This document shows positions 34,499-47,300 of a stretch of DNA of 64,000 bases, in pieces. The position numbers were made by a program, and so were the translations under genes. Positions within the stretch are counted from its first letter, which is position 1. Every line of letters starts with the position of its first letter. The stretch spans positions 682,001 through 746,000 of the forward strand of contig JAVLUZ010000228.1 of the NCBI GenBank assembly GCA_036768485.1, in the 5' to 3' direction. The stretch is from Mermis nigrescens. Its lineage: Eukaryota > Nematoda > Enoplea > Mermithida > Mermithidae. The notes under the pieces were generated by a model that saw nothing but the letters and a program-made list of their open reading frames with translations, was not told where the DNA came from and made no database searches.

Positions 34499-34529
34499 TT
34501 CCTCACCCAAAATTTTGACTTGTTAGCAC

Positions 34530-34985
34530 ACACGTGGGGGTTTGGGGGTATGCACTACCCCAGAAATCAACATCCCCCAGATTTTAATTCTTGAAAATTT
34601 TTTTAGTTTTTTTTTGCAATTTTCTGATGACATGGATAGTATTATACCTGGGCGTGGGGGTTTCAGGGGGATGCACCCCCGAGAAACCAAAATAATTTTC
34701 GAAATTTTTTTTGTTTTTTTTCGCAATTTTTTCGATGCCAATGGATAGTGCTCGATGAGAAACGTTGAAAAAATGGTGTTTTTTGCCATACCATCATTTT
34801 TAAGATCATTTTTCGACCTTTGAAAAATCTTGCACCTCCCTGAACCCCGCAGAACTTTGGTGCCGCCCACCTATGGATAGTACTCGAGGGGAAAACGTTA
34901 AAAAATGGTGTTTTTTCGCCATACCACCATTTTTAAGACCATTTTTGACCTTTGAAAAATCTTGCATCCCCCTCCCAGAATTAGG
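34530..34985 (-). repeat. Three inverse AGGTGGGCGGC-family pieces
   Basis: A first fragment (about 34530-34640), a near-complete copy (about 34650-34875, ending TTGGTGCCGCCCACCTATGG) and a third fragment (to about 34985) follow one another. They look like insertions of the family into itself. Confidence 0.7.
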
Positions 34986-35344
34986 CATATGAAATCTCAC
35001 TGTGCGAAGTTCCATCGCCGTACTCTATTTCGTAATGGTTATTGAAAACGTTATTGCGCAAGTGTTCCCAATTAATATGGTAGGAATTGTACGTTAGGGC
35101 AGCCTCGCACGTTGTTTGGCGACAGCAGCCGACTTAGCTTGTTTTAGTTTACCTACATATCGCTATCCTACGCTGGACTCGTCCAGAGCATTTTCGAAAG
35201 TAAGCCGACGGGTGGTACTATTATAGCACAGTACAACTTCATATGCTTATCAGGTGCTTTGCACAGTATCTTGATCGCTGCTTCAGTTTAAAGTTTAGAC
35301 TTCTTTTGTAATTGATTTGCATTAACTCAAGAATTACGATCATA

Positions 35345-35565
35345 GGTGGGCATCACGAAAATTCTGGGGGTTGCAAGATTTTAAAGGCCAAAAAGTGGTC
35401 TTGAAAATGGTGGTATGGCGAAAAACGCCATTTTTCGACGTTTCTCCTCGAGAACTATTCATTGGCATCCAAAAAGTGCCAGAAAAATTAATTGAATTCT
35501 ATGAGGTATTTTGATTTCTGGGGGTGCATACCACCAAAACCCTCCACGCCCACGTGTGATTACGA
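35345..35565 (+). repeat. AGGTGGGCGGC-family element
   Basis: It runs from AGGTGGGCATCACGAAAATT to CTCCACGCCCACGTGTG. Confidence 0.7.
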
Positions 35566-35949
35566 TCCGTGCAAAACGATTTGTGAAATAGTCTATAGTA
35601 GACAAATGAACACTGCTGAGCATCACAATTATGAAGCTAGTTAGTTTACAACACTTTTGCAGGCACTTAAAATTGCTACAAAACATGAACTTGTAATCTA
35701 TTTCATGGCACCTTTGTGCATGCGAATCAATTTTTGGCGATGTAGCGAGCAGCTACAAAAGTGGTTTTTATGCAGAAAATTTTGCATAATAAAACTTTAT
35801 ATGCTTATCAATTGCTATCCTCAGTATCGTGATCGCTGCTTCAGTTTTCACCACTTTTGTAATCAATTTACATCGACTCAAACAATTTTGAAATATGCAC
35901 AAGGTTCTATTAACGTACTCCCATTAATGCAGAATTTTTTACATATACA

Positions 35950-36693
35950 TAGTCTGTTTCAAATTCTTGAAACTTTTTACAGCATAACTACTCAAAAGTA
36001 TTAACAATTCAGCCAATCGGCATAAGTGCAGTCTCTTAGTTCCCGCCGCTCGCATCAACTTATAATTCACTAATTGTACCTACAATAAACAATGTAATAT
36101 CTTAAACTATGTAGTGTGTCTCGAAATTCTCGAGACTTTTTCCACAGTAAGGTGATCCGAAAGCAGAGTAAGAATCCAGCCAATCAGCGTAAGAGCTTTC
36201 ATCCGGTTGGCTATCAACTATAGCACGTTATTTGGATCTAAACCTTGTGTTGGAACTCTGGGTCAGTCTTGCTCTTATAGTCTGTTTCACATAACTTCGT
36301 GCATAAATTCTAAGAATTTTCATCGACAGTAAGCCGAGGGTTACGATAATTATATATCAAACCAATGCTATAATCGCAAACTGTCAGCTTATTGTCTGGA
36401 TAGTTTTGAAATGTATGACCGAAGTTGTGTGAAACAGACTATAGGAGCTGTGACACCGCAACCGGCAGCTTCGCGCTCGAAAAATAGGTAGGTAGGTAGG
36501 TACGTAAAAGCACATGGAGTCGAACTCTGCATTTCTCGCTGTGCGAGTGGTAATACCGATAGACCACTTGGGGAAACTGCGGAAAAGTTTAAAACGTTAC
36601 AATTAGCGAATCAGTCGATGAGAGTGGCGGGTTGTATTGTCAATCCTTTTGGATCACCTACTGTAAAAAGTCGCAAGAATTTTAAACAGACTA
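35950..36693. mobile_element. TAGTCTGTTTCAAA element with nested insertion
   Basis: The left end is TAGTCTGTTTCAAATTCTTG and the right end is its inverse, AAGAATTTTAAACAGACTA. The 36160-36640 part matches 11780-12110. A tRNA-like B box in inverse (GGAGTCGAACTC) lies near 36515. A 164-bp element sits inside at 36278. A GTAGGTAGGTAGGTA run lies at about 36487. Confidence 0.6.
36278..36441. mobile_element. Mariner-like MITE, TAGTCTGTTTCAC
   Basis: The inverted ends are TAGTCTGTTTCAC and GTGAAACAGACTA, with TA on both sides. The related block at 11780-12110 lacks it and shows the empty site. Related copies lie at 47946-48111 and 48483-48614. Confidence 0.85.
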
Positions 36694-36731
36694 CAAGTAT
36701 AACTGTTCTTTGCTTAATGGCTGAATTGCTA

Positions 36732-37269
36732 TAGTCTGTTTCATTTATCTCGAGAGCTTTTTCAGTAAATGTTTTCAGAGGCAACAGTAGCCCCTTCTTT
36801 CTTATTTACTGTAGGTCGCTAGATCTCGCTTAGCTGCGTAGCAAAGATGGATTTTTCTATAACATTTTTGGCAGTATAATTTATTCTCGTCTTCCAGCAG
36901 ATCGATCAACTTACCAAAAAAATCGCGCAGCATTTCTTGAGTTGACATTTGAAACACAATAGACTAAGATTTTAAGGAGTGCCACAAACTCCCGCTTAGC
37001 TCAGTGGTAAAACGTCTGCTTGTCGTCGAAGCAACTCAGGTTCGATTTCGGCCGATAGCTTTTCATTCAGCGCACTTACTGCATGTCCCAGCACTGATTA
37101 AATGCCCAAATTAAATTTATATGGACGGATTAGTGCATTAAAACTGGAAGAACACCAGCCACTCTCCCTCACTAAGCTGATTTGCCGAATTACTGTAAAT
37201 ACCTCCTTTCGCTTACTGTAGCCCTTAAAAAATTTACAAAAAAAGCTCTCGAATAAATGAAACGGACTA
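36732..37269. mobile_element. Mariner-like element carrying a tRNA-like sequence
   Basis: The ends TAGTCTGTTTCATTTATC and ATAAATGAAACGGACTA are inverted, and the pairing extends through CTCGAGAGCTTTTT on the left against AAAAAGCTCTCGA on the right. TA flanks both sides. The only feature inside is the tRNA-like stretch at 36988-37060. Confidence 0.75.
36988..37060 (+). other. tRNA-like sequence inside the element
   Basis: It has the D-arm TTAGCTCAGTGGTAAAACG, an anticodon-arm stem TGCTT/AAGCA with a 7-base loop, and a B box GGTTCGATTTC. The acceptor and T stems are not complementary, so it is a relic and no longer a functional tRNA. Confidence 0.45.
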
Positions 37270-37289
37270 TAATACTTTCGAATCACCAT

Positions 37290-38139
37290 ACTGTAAAAAG
37301 TCCCAAGAATTTCAAAACAGACTAAGGTCCTGTCCGTGTCCGCAGAGATATGTGCATATAGGTAACAGAAAATTCATCAAATTTATGCTCAAAAAGTGAA
37401 ACAGACTAATGGGTCTATTTATTAGAAAACTATCGGTCGAATTTTCATCTTTGAAGATCATTACAATATGCACAATACTTTAAACCGCTATAAAAGATGC
37501 CTATTATGCTGCTAAGTGTGAGAACTGAAAATGTCAGGCGATCCATTTTTCATGCCGAAATAACAATTACAATAATCATGTGTTGTTTGTAAGTGCATTC
37601 GAGAAAACATTCATCACGCTACATGTAAACTGGAATGAGGAAAAACGCTCATATAAAGCATGTATGCACAATAGGTAGGTATACATGATTAAATCAGTAG
37701 GTAAGCTGCATGTGCATAGCTAGATTCTGAGAAACCTGAAGCCGTATTCGTCAAAACTACCTTGAAGTAGGGTCTACCAACGGGTAGAATCAGACCTAAT
37801 TTGGGGTAGATTTTTACCCACTAAAAAAATTCTACCCGAGTTTATAAATACGACTTTACCTAAAGATAGGCTACCTCTACCAAAAGGCAGGCATCTACCT
37901 GCATTTATGAATACGGCATCTGGCCGAAAGATTAATTAAATAAAGTAAGGGCCACAGAAAACGTGGAAACCTAGGTCATGTAAACAAAAACAAAAATGGT
38001 TAGTTCATAAAATAAAACATCAGATTATTTGAAAAACAAACAAAAAACAAAAAGTTCTAATTAAACAATATTAGGCACGCAAAAACTAACAGGGCACTCA
38101 AGAATAGAGCGGTGAATAAGCGCGAAATAAATGATTGGT
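37290..38139. other. Sequence downstream of innexin
   Basis: It includes a further inverse TAGTCTG end (CAAAACAGACTA near 37312) and a run of imperfect TCTACC/GGTAGA phrases around 37760-37920 that can fold back. The part nearest 38140 would hold the innexin 3' untranslated region; no clear AATAAA was found. Confidence 0.4.
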
Positions 38140-38302
38140 TCAGCCAAGATCTGGAAAAACGTCAGCACGTTCGTTCTTTACCATTAAATCTAATTCGATT
38201 AATCCATTCGAAGAACCAGTATTGTTCTGATTTATGGGTTCTTCGCTATCCATCCTACTTTTCTGAGCTTTTAGCTGCTCTTTGACGAATTTCTCAAATA
38301 AT
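38140..38302 (-). CDS. Innexin exon 7 (last)
   Basis: It starts LFEKFVKEQLKAQKSR and ends with a polar tail (NNTGSSNGLIELDL) and stop at 38140. The open frame upstream, to 38373, is intron. Confidence 0.88.
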
Positions 38303-41300
38303 CTGAAGCAAACTTGGTTTACAAAAGGAATATCAAGTATGTCGTATGCATGTATGTGTACATCTGAGCCCACAGAATAACAAATTATAAATTTTTATGT
38401 GGAAAATACGAAAATGACAGCCAAAAGTAGACAAAAATTATAAATTTTCCTGTAAAAGTGCTTGAAATTTAAGAGAAAGTGTGTGGAAACATAGACTATC
38501 CTGGCTGACCCTTCCCCCAGACCGCCAAGCTAGACATGGTCGCCCGACATTTTTCGCAGACCCTGGCTTAGAAATTTTTGTAGTTCTTAGCCTATCACCA
38601 ATATCTAGAACCTTTTTGGTCTCATTTTTTGACTCACATTTATTCATACTTGTAAGTGCTATATCAGACAAGAGTCCAGGAATGAGATCAGGGAAAATGA
38701 ATCCTATTTAATGTACTGCAAAGTGTCTGTAAATATATACCGCGATAGGTCCCAAAAGATTTGAAATATTAGGTATCAGATCAGTAAATGAGGTTCGGGA
38801 GTCTAATACACAGAAAGGAGAAAAAGGAAGAAATTTTTCGGGAAAATAAGGCGAAAAAATAAAAACTAAAGAACGGACAAAAATCCCAACTTTTCGAAAA
38901 TTTTTAAAAGATCAAACTGACAATTGTTTTTACGCTATTCCACCGTTTATGCCACCTTCAAGAAAAATTTAGGCCAAAAAAACTTGTCGAGTGACCACTC
39001 CCCCCAGTCAGGTCTAATTTCTTCTAGATCGGTCACGCTGTGCCTCTATGCTGGTGGCATAACAATTTGAAACGATTAGATTCTATTCTTACCGTAATTT
39101 ACAGTCATAATTAAATAATAATTTAATAATTCATAATAATTTCGTGATTTACATAATTTCTTGCATAAAATCTCACTTTAAATCTGTTGAATTTAGTCAA
39201 TTTTGTCGGACAGTCTACATAACCTAACTGAATACAAAAAATTGCGCGCGATTTGATAGTATTTCACGCACTTAGCGTAGCAGGAATGAATATAAAATGT
39301 AAATAAAAAATAGATGACACATGATATTCAAATTTAAGAGTAGACACTTTTTTAAACACGGAAATATTAATCGAAACCATCCATAGGCAAAAAGCTGAAT
39401 TTGGAGCAGATTTTTAAAGGTAAAAAATGCTGATAAATTGATGGTACATACATAATAGTAGGAAAAGTAGAGTTTTCGGCATTTCTGATCGAGCTCTATC
39501 CATTGGTATCAAAAGCAGCTGCGAAAAAACACAAAAAAATCTGGGGGTTTCTCGGATTCTGGAAATCTTTCTGACTCTAGGCCCTACAAACCCATGCGTG
39601 ATCGGAATTTCCTCGAGGAAACTACGATGAGAATTCAGGACTGAGTGCATCAGTCATAATTGTCTCACTAAAACTTTTACCAAAATACTCGTACGTATAG
39701 TACAGTACATGCCTACCTAAATGTGAGATTAGCAGCCATGACTTCACCCGAATGGCTTGTGACGAATTTCAGCAAGAGAGCACCATCCATGCGTAAAAAG
39801 TCACACGTGAATTTCTCCAATATAATGCTTCTGGCAATAACACTACGATTAAAAAAATAATAAATATTATAAAAATGAAAAACAATAACATAAAATTATA
39901 AAAATTATAAGCAAAACAAACCAACGGTACGATGATTTAAGTGCACAGCTATATGAGTAAACGTTACGTAACCCATGTACTTTAATATTCAGCCATTAAT
40001 AATATATATGCTGATGCTTATTCTACTTAAGTGCAGCTCAAAAACGATACCAAAAATGATAAAACAAAAAATAAAGTGCAAAAATAATAAATATAGACCA
40101 GTGCTTTGTCACGAAACAATTTTAATGACACTTAACTTAGATACATACAGGGCTGTACTTATGGGGGCGGGGGCGGTCGCTCTTAAGCCGAAAAAACTTT
40201 GAAAGGTAAGACGACACACGGAAAGATGGAAAAATTGCATGTCATGAAATCTTCAAATTCTTGGCGCTTTGCGCCATGTATGAAGTTTTTTTCGATAACT
40301 TTACCTCAAGCGCGATCACGAAATGACACTTTTTAAAAGCATTTCGAAAGAAAATAGTTTTCCCCAAAAATTTTAAATTAAATGATGTCGAAAAACATCG
40401 AGAAACGCGGATTTCGCAAGCTATCCCGGTTAATTTTTCGAGATATAGACCAATTTATGTTGAGTCCCCATTCCCCCAGTAGCTGGCCTTCTGATTCTGG
40501 GGAGAAGGAAATTTTGAAGTCGGATATATCTACAACGACTTATGGAATAGGCAAAAATATGGTGTTTTTGAGCTTTTATCAACGAGATCTACACATAAGA
40601 AAATGAAAAAAAAATTTTGAAAAATGGGGGTCAAAAATTGTGCTTTTTGAGCCGAAATGACCTCAAAAACTGGTGTAGATACTAAAATAGCGTCAAAACT
40701 ACGTCATTTCACAGTTTCCGGTCATTAGTGGATTTTAATTATATTAAACAAATATGTCGTGTATAAATTAATAAGGTGCGAAGCGACCAAAAATTTTGGG
40801 TTTATTAGCTCAAAAAGTGTGGTAAGATCTATTCTAGCGGTCTTTCTAATACGCTTTGAGGATCTCCAATTTTTCCCCTGGGGGACTCTTACAAAAAATA
40901 TTCATATTTCCAAAATTTTAAGGGGAATTGTCCCCTCACAGCTACGCCACTGCCCACCCTAGCCTAAACCTGTATTCAGGCCTGAATTTATGTACATGAA
41001 TCTGCCTAGTGCTATATTTTTTGACTGACTGTTTGTTTAAAATATATAAAATATTGATAATCCGAAATCCGTGTTCTTCACAGATCCTAAAGTATTAATG
41101 CAGTGTAAAGAGAGAATAAAAAGAATGAAATTACTTTGTATTGAGAATTCGATGTGAAAACAGAACAAAGAGCAAACATGGACAGCAGCAATCAAATTTT
41201 GGGGGTCTGATGGCGGGGCCAAAATCGTAACATTACGAAAAACGGTAAAAATGCAATTCTGAGGTTATTCTGGATGTATTGAACCCCCTGAGCGCCCATT

Positions 41301-44300
41301 TTCGGAATAAAAAAATAAAAAATACAAAATTGAACCATCAAAACACCCATAAGAGTTAACTTACCGACTGTATTTACTCTCATATGCTTGGACGAGCTTT
41401 AACGCCGAAATTGTGCTTTCGGCCGCAGAATCGCTTGAATCCTGCTTATTTAAACATCGAAGAAAAGCACCGATTTTCAAGTAACGTTTAATCATACGAT
41501 ATCGATTGTGGGACGGCAACAGCGTCAATATCCAAATTATAAAATTTAAATCAGTGCAAACGCTAACTAGCACGAACCAAAACCACAGTAGAAGGTAAAT
41601 TTTCTCATTCAGCATATTGATCGTTAACACGCCTAAAAAATTTGAAACAACTTTCAATGTAATAACTTATTTCTTCTGAAAGGCAAAAAGAATTACATTG
41701 GACTGTATGCGAATTTACACCCCCGTCATGTCTCACGGGAACATCGCACAGAGTTACGCGTGGGAAATAACCTGAAAATCAGACGAAAATTCAAAAATTC
41801 TAATACACGAGTCAGGAATAAAAAACAGCTTGTAAAAACAGCTTAGATTTGTAATATTTCAAAAATTATACCTACCGCACACAGGCGCGGGGGTCTGGGG
41901 GAGGTTTCGACTGGAACCCAAGAATCCGGTGGACCCCGCCAAAATTGATAGACCCCCAGAATTGAATTTTAGGTGATATGTTTCGCAATTTTGCCCCATC
42001 GGACCCCAGAATTTGGCTGCTGCCCATATATGATACATATCTACTATATTCCCATCAGAGTTAATTTATTAACTTACAACATAAATAAATGCAAACGTGG
42101 TGCTGCTGGGGCATAAATGCACATGGTATGGTATTTCTAGAGAAAGGTGCGATCGAGAATCTGAGGCTAGGAAGGAATAAAATAGAGATTTTACTTCGTT
42201 AGGCTGCACTTAAAGGGTATCAATAAGTCAAAATAAATACACTAATCTGTGCATTAAGCGCTGGACAAGTGCCTAACTTTTGGACAGCGGAAGGAAGCAT
42301 GCGCGTTCTTAGGGGTTTCTTGACCACCCATAATGGCTTCTAACTGACCCCCGCCAAATGGTTGCCGAAATCCCTTCTAAATATTGTAGATTTTTTGGCA
42401 AAAATCATAAAAAGTGTGTTGTTTTAAGCGTTTGGCTAAATTCTGACTCAAAAGTGCCAAAAGTTTCGGCGCACCGCGCCATATGCATTTTTTGGCTAAG
42501 CTTTGTTCAATTTACTAATTTTATCAAATTTTCTCTGGAAATGTTTTTGTTTTTATGTCCTAGAATAAATGAGCATTGTCTGAAACGTTTAAAAACGGTA
42601 TTTTTGACGACCTAAAATGCACTTTTTTGAAATTTTCCGGGCTGACTACTAGAATTCCCATGCTGTACATGCAGGACCGTATCCGACAGGGGGGTAGAGG
42701 GGGATTCAGCTCCTGAAATTTTTTTAAAGAATTTTCAGCTATGAAACCGTATAGGTTTTTGACGTTCCCCAGCGTGCGAATGCTCAAATCTTCGGCGCTT
42801 CACGCCATTAATTCAAGCAATATTACTAATTACTACATATTTAAATCTTTTTCGAGATAAATTCTTAGCGAAGGGGCTAAATCGAGCGAAATAGCGTTAA
42901 AACGTCCGAATTTTTCGGCACTTCGCGCCAGATATCATTCCTGCAAGGCTTATCTTTTGGAAGCCATATGTAAGTGAGATTTAAAGAATATGGAAAATTT
43001 CCGGCGTTTCGTGCCAGATATAAATTGTATTGCTCAAATTCGGAAAGCTATAAAATTAGCTTAAAAGGCAAAAATGTTGTAAGTTCCCGGCGCTCCGTGT
43101 CACTTAGAATTAACGCATTGCTTATATTCAGAAAGCAGCAGAATGAGCGCAAAAGGACAAAAATGGCAACATTTTCCGAACTATTGTCTATGTAGACTTA
43201 TTGACTTCTAAACCGGCTCAAAACCGCTCAAAATTAAGTAAGATATAAAAGAAATTCAAATTTTCCGGCGCTTGGCGCCAGCGGCGCTTAGCACCGGATT
43301 TTTCATTTTCTCAGTTGCCTTTTTGGACCTTTTGAACAATTTCACCGCCACCGTTTTTTTGATAGACGAAATAAAGATACAGTAATCAAATTTTATATAT
43401 TAATGTAAACAACCTTTATTGACTCCTGCACAAAAAATTAAAGACACGAAGTCATAAGCTAGTTGTATGTAAAGTTTCGTTACTGCATCCATTATGCATC
43501 GGCTAAAAACGGTGGCGGGGAAATTATTCAAAAGGTCCGTCTTTTTTTGCAAGGTACAAAGATTGAGTACAAAAACAAAAGTTGAGAAGTCGTTCATAAA
43601 TTTAACAGTTATGCAGACAGTTTTAACGATAGCTTTTGTGCAAATGATACTAAAATAAAGTGAAATTATTTCTGAATATGAAAAAATTTTCTTCGCCATT
43701 GTATAGATCTTGTCGAAAAACGTTTAAAAATGCTTTTATTTTCGCCAATCTACTAATGGCTCTCGAGGTATCTGACTTCAAAAATTGCGATTCCTCCTCT
43801 GAAATATAATCCCGGATACGGAGCTGCGCACATGTGTAACCCCCTCTTACTCCTCCCTCTGTGCATGTATGAATGTTGGGTTTTGGAGGTCTATCTAGAC
43901 CTTTGAGAAGAGAAGAAGCTATAATCTTCTATAGATAAATAAGGCCAACAATAAATGAGAATCAAAGCAAGTATTTGAAATTGACCAAAAATTGTGGATT
44001 GACATAAATTGTTTTCGGATTATTTTAGCATTCATTCATACTAAGTTTCAAGGCCATTTTAAATCAGACAATCTCTTATTTATTTTCCCGACCAGCCTGA
44101 GACCCTCTAGGTCGATCATACAGTGCATCAATTTAGAGCATAAAAGATTCTTATATGCAGATTCTTTAGAAATTATGAATACATTCTTATATCAAAAAAT
44201 CTTCAACCCCTTTTGTTTTTTGCGTATTAACTCAAATTTTTATTTGATTATTTACATACTAGTTTCTTATTGGTTAAAATTGACGTTCACTTATTCTCAT

Positions 44301-47300
44301 TTACCGAAATCACTTATGTATATCAAAAACTACGAAATTTTAGATATTATTTATCAATAAAAATTGCAGAAAATTCAGGGAAAATACATTATAAGTGCGA
44401 TAAAAGTATTTAATACTGACAAATAGCTTAAACGAGTACCGGATTCTTGCCAATCTCGACCATTCAATAAGTCAGACACTGCGTGTAGTCCCCAAAATGT
44501 GCTCGAGTTCGACGAGGACACGAAAGTTTTGTTTAGCATGAACAACTGACTTGAAGCATTTAGTATGAACAAAAATTTCGCAAACAAGTACGCAGCAGTT
44601 CCCCAAGAACCCAACCAGAATTTTTTCTGAAGTTGCAACACATCACTGACGTAAACAGTCAAAATCTGCATATCATTCGAATTAAAATCGCCAGCATCCT
44701 GATCAGCCTTCGAACACAACTGCAAAATTGAATGGAGATTTATACCTGAAAATAAACGCTTTTTTCACCTTTATATGCATTCGAAAAAATAATTTGGCAA
44801 TGAACTAAAAATGAAGTAAACCATCCTTCCTAGTTCATCATCAAAGCAATCATTTCAGTTAAATGCAGTACATGTTTCTTATTTAATTTATTTATGATCT
44901 GGCAAGTACATATGACAAATGGAAGAAGCATTAGAAAAATCTATAACTAAACGATCAGAATTAACGAGTATCCCTCGGGCGATCTCACTCATTCGTTTCC
45001 AGTACTGTATCATTTCTTTACTCGCGATTTTGTGTTATTATCCATTTTAATGCCATTAACTTACTCATAACTAGAGCAGTCAAAATTTGGTGCACAAAAT
45101 AAGCGATTTGGTGCAAAGATTTAAACGATTTGGTGCAAAGCTTGGTGCAAAAAATCCGGTAATTCGGTACATAATTCGAAGGCTTTGCCCAAACAAAACT
45201 TGCTAAACGTAATTAGACTATGCACCTTGATATTTTCGAACAAAAATCTTTGGGTATGATCGGTTTTGAGAGCAATATGACCGAAACTATAGGAGCGTTT
45301 AGTCTTACGTCGAATTCCCGTAACTTTTTCTGCGACAAATGTTTCAACATCGGGTTTTTTTGTCTAAACTGGAGGCGAACTTTTCCGAGTGAATCCCAGT
45401 TTATCACGAAAAAATCAATCCATACACTTCAACACACAGCTAAAAATTTTCCAACTTCCCTCCTTGATCAAATTTTGTTTCAAACTGCTGTTAAAAGTCG
45501 TAAATAACACGTTTACGTCAAATAGTTCATGTTTTAGAACATTAGTCATCTGCCAAAGAATTCGAAAAGGCTTAAATCCTCAAAGAATTTTTCCAGTAGT
45601 AAATAGCACACTTGACTTATGTTCCCATCTGGTAACAATGGCTCGTTTTCTTAATCATCCGTGAAAGTTCGAACTTGATTTTCCTTCAATTTGATGCCAA
45701 TTTTGACAAAAGTGCGAATTTGGTGCATTTGGTGCAAAACGGTCAAATTTAATGGAATTTGGTGCAGAAAAATGTAAGTTAAGTACTAAATATGTGTTTT
45801 TTCGACGTTTCTCGACATCCTAAATCTCATGGAAGATTAAGAAAAACAGCATCAAATTTTGATTGCTCTACTCATAAGGTACCTTCATACTCTATTACAT
45901 ACACTCGTTTCTGATATTACTCATCGTTTATCCATTTTTTAACAAGAATATGCTTGCTTTTTTGTGCTTTTTAAGTTTTTGATCTTCATTTTGTTAATAC
46001 ATTGATGTTTTCAAATTTATTTTTCCAATCGGACTCATTCTTTAATACTCTTTCTATCTGTCTCAGATTTTCATGACAGCTTGTTTTTACTTCTTTTATT
46101 TCGCCTTTTTCCTGATCCATCGTTATGCTGACTTTTTGCTAATTCATAGACAGCAAAACAAATTTAATCGGATGAAACTTGACTTCCGACATGAACGCAA
46201 TGGATCTAACTATCCTATCTATTGGCCATACAACGATAAGAGTTCTGGCTGGGGATCAAAGATTGCATTTGGCCGCCCGTAATCCGTATCCAGATTTCAT
46301 CCAATTGGGAGACTCAAGATAAATGGGTTTATAAATAGAATCGAACGGGGAACTCGTATAGACTTTAGAATAGTTAGTATGAACCATATTTCCCAGTGTT
46401 TTTCAACAAGCTTTATCAAGATCATAAATAACTATGAAAAATATTATCTTTTTAGTCGCGTTTAAGGCAATATTATAGAAAATGCTTCACGTTTAAAGGC
46501 TTACAAACAAATATATAGATGCGATTTCTCCACGTTTCTGTGCATTATCTAAACTCTCAAGTCAAGGAAAGTGACCTCTGCTCACTTTAATACTTACTGA
46601 CTCAACTTTTTGCATTACATGAATTTTAAATAAACTTTCAAAAGCATGCAATCGCTTATTTATACAAAATTTCCAAAAATTTTAGAGATTTTTCAAAAAT
46701 GCCACGTAATTTTAGCAATTGAAAGGACGGTATAAAACTACAACGTACCAGAAAATTTGTGCAAAGCACGCCATATGAAATGAGGCATAAAGAATAGTAA
46801 ACACTGAGCTATCAGGATTAATGGTACCCATTGATAGTAGCTAATTTTTCGATAATGCCTTGCCTTTAAGTCTCGCGGTATCGAAACATTGTACGGTATG
46901 TAATACGTATTCGAAATATAGCACAAGCTTTCAACGTATTGCTCCCATGAAGCACGGAATTCTGCTGAAACCCTGGAATAAATATGCAACCTTGAAATTT
47001 CAAAGTTCCGTTGGAAGATCATGTTCCACGTGAGACTGTCTATGCACAACGGAATTTTCAAGTAAAGGGTGGTACTCCAAATCTAAATTAATTTATTCCA
47101 CTTCAATTGAACATTTCTAAAAAACTGAATAAAATTGACAAAACGATACAATGAATTATATCCATTCTACCAGATTATCCTGTTTTACAAAAGTTTTTAA
47201 TTTCTTAATTTGAAAGATTTCAGCTATCGTGAGTGTAGAGTAATTGCATCACATATTACTTAATTGGCGAATAAAATTCTAAAAGGTCAATTAAACTTTT

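Noticed and set aside
36988..37060. A functional tRNA gene
   Set aside because: The acceptor and T stems do not pair; it was kept only as a relic.
43400..43699. A minus-strand frame with FPATVFSRC, resembling the innexin FPRVT.C block
   Set aside because: Its splice phases do not fit the neighbouring exons, and the 75-base exon at 41771-41697 has the true FPRVTLCDV block in phase.
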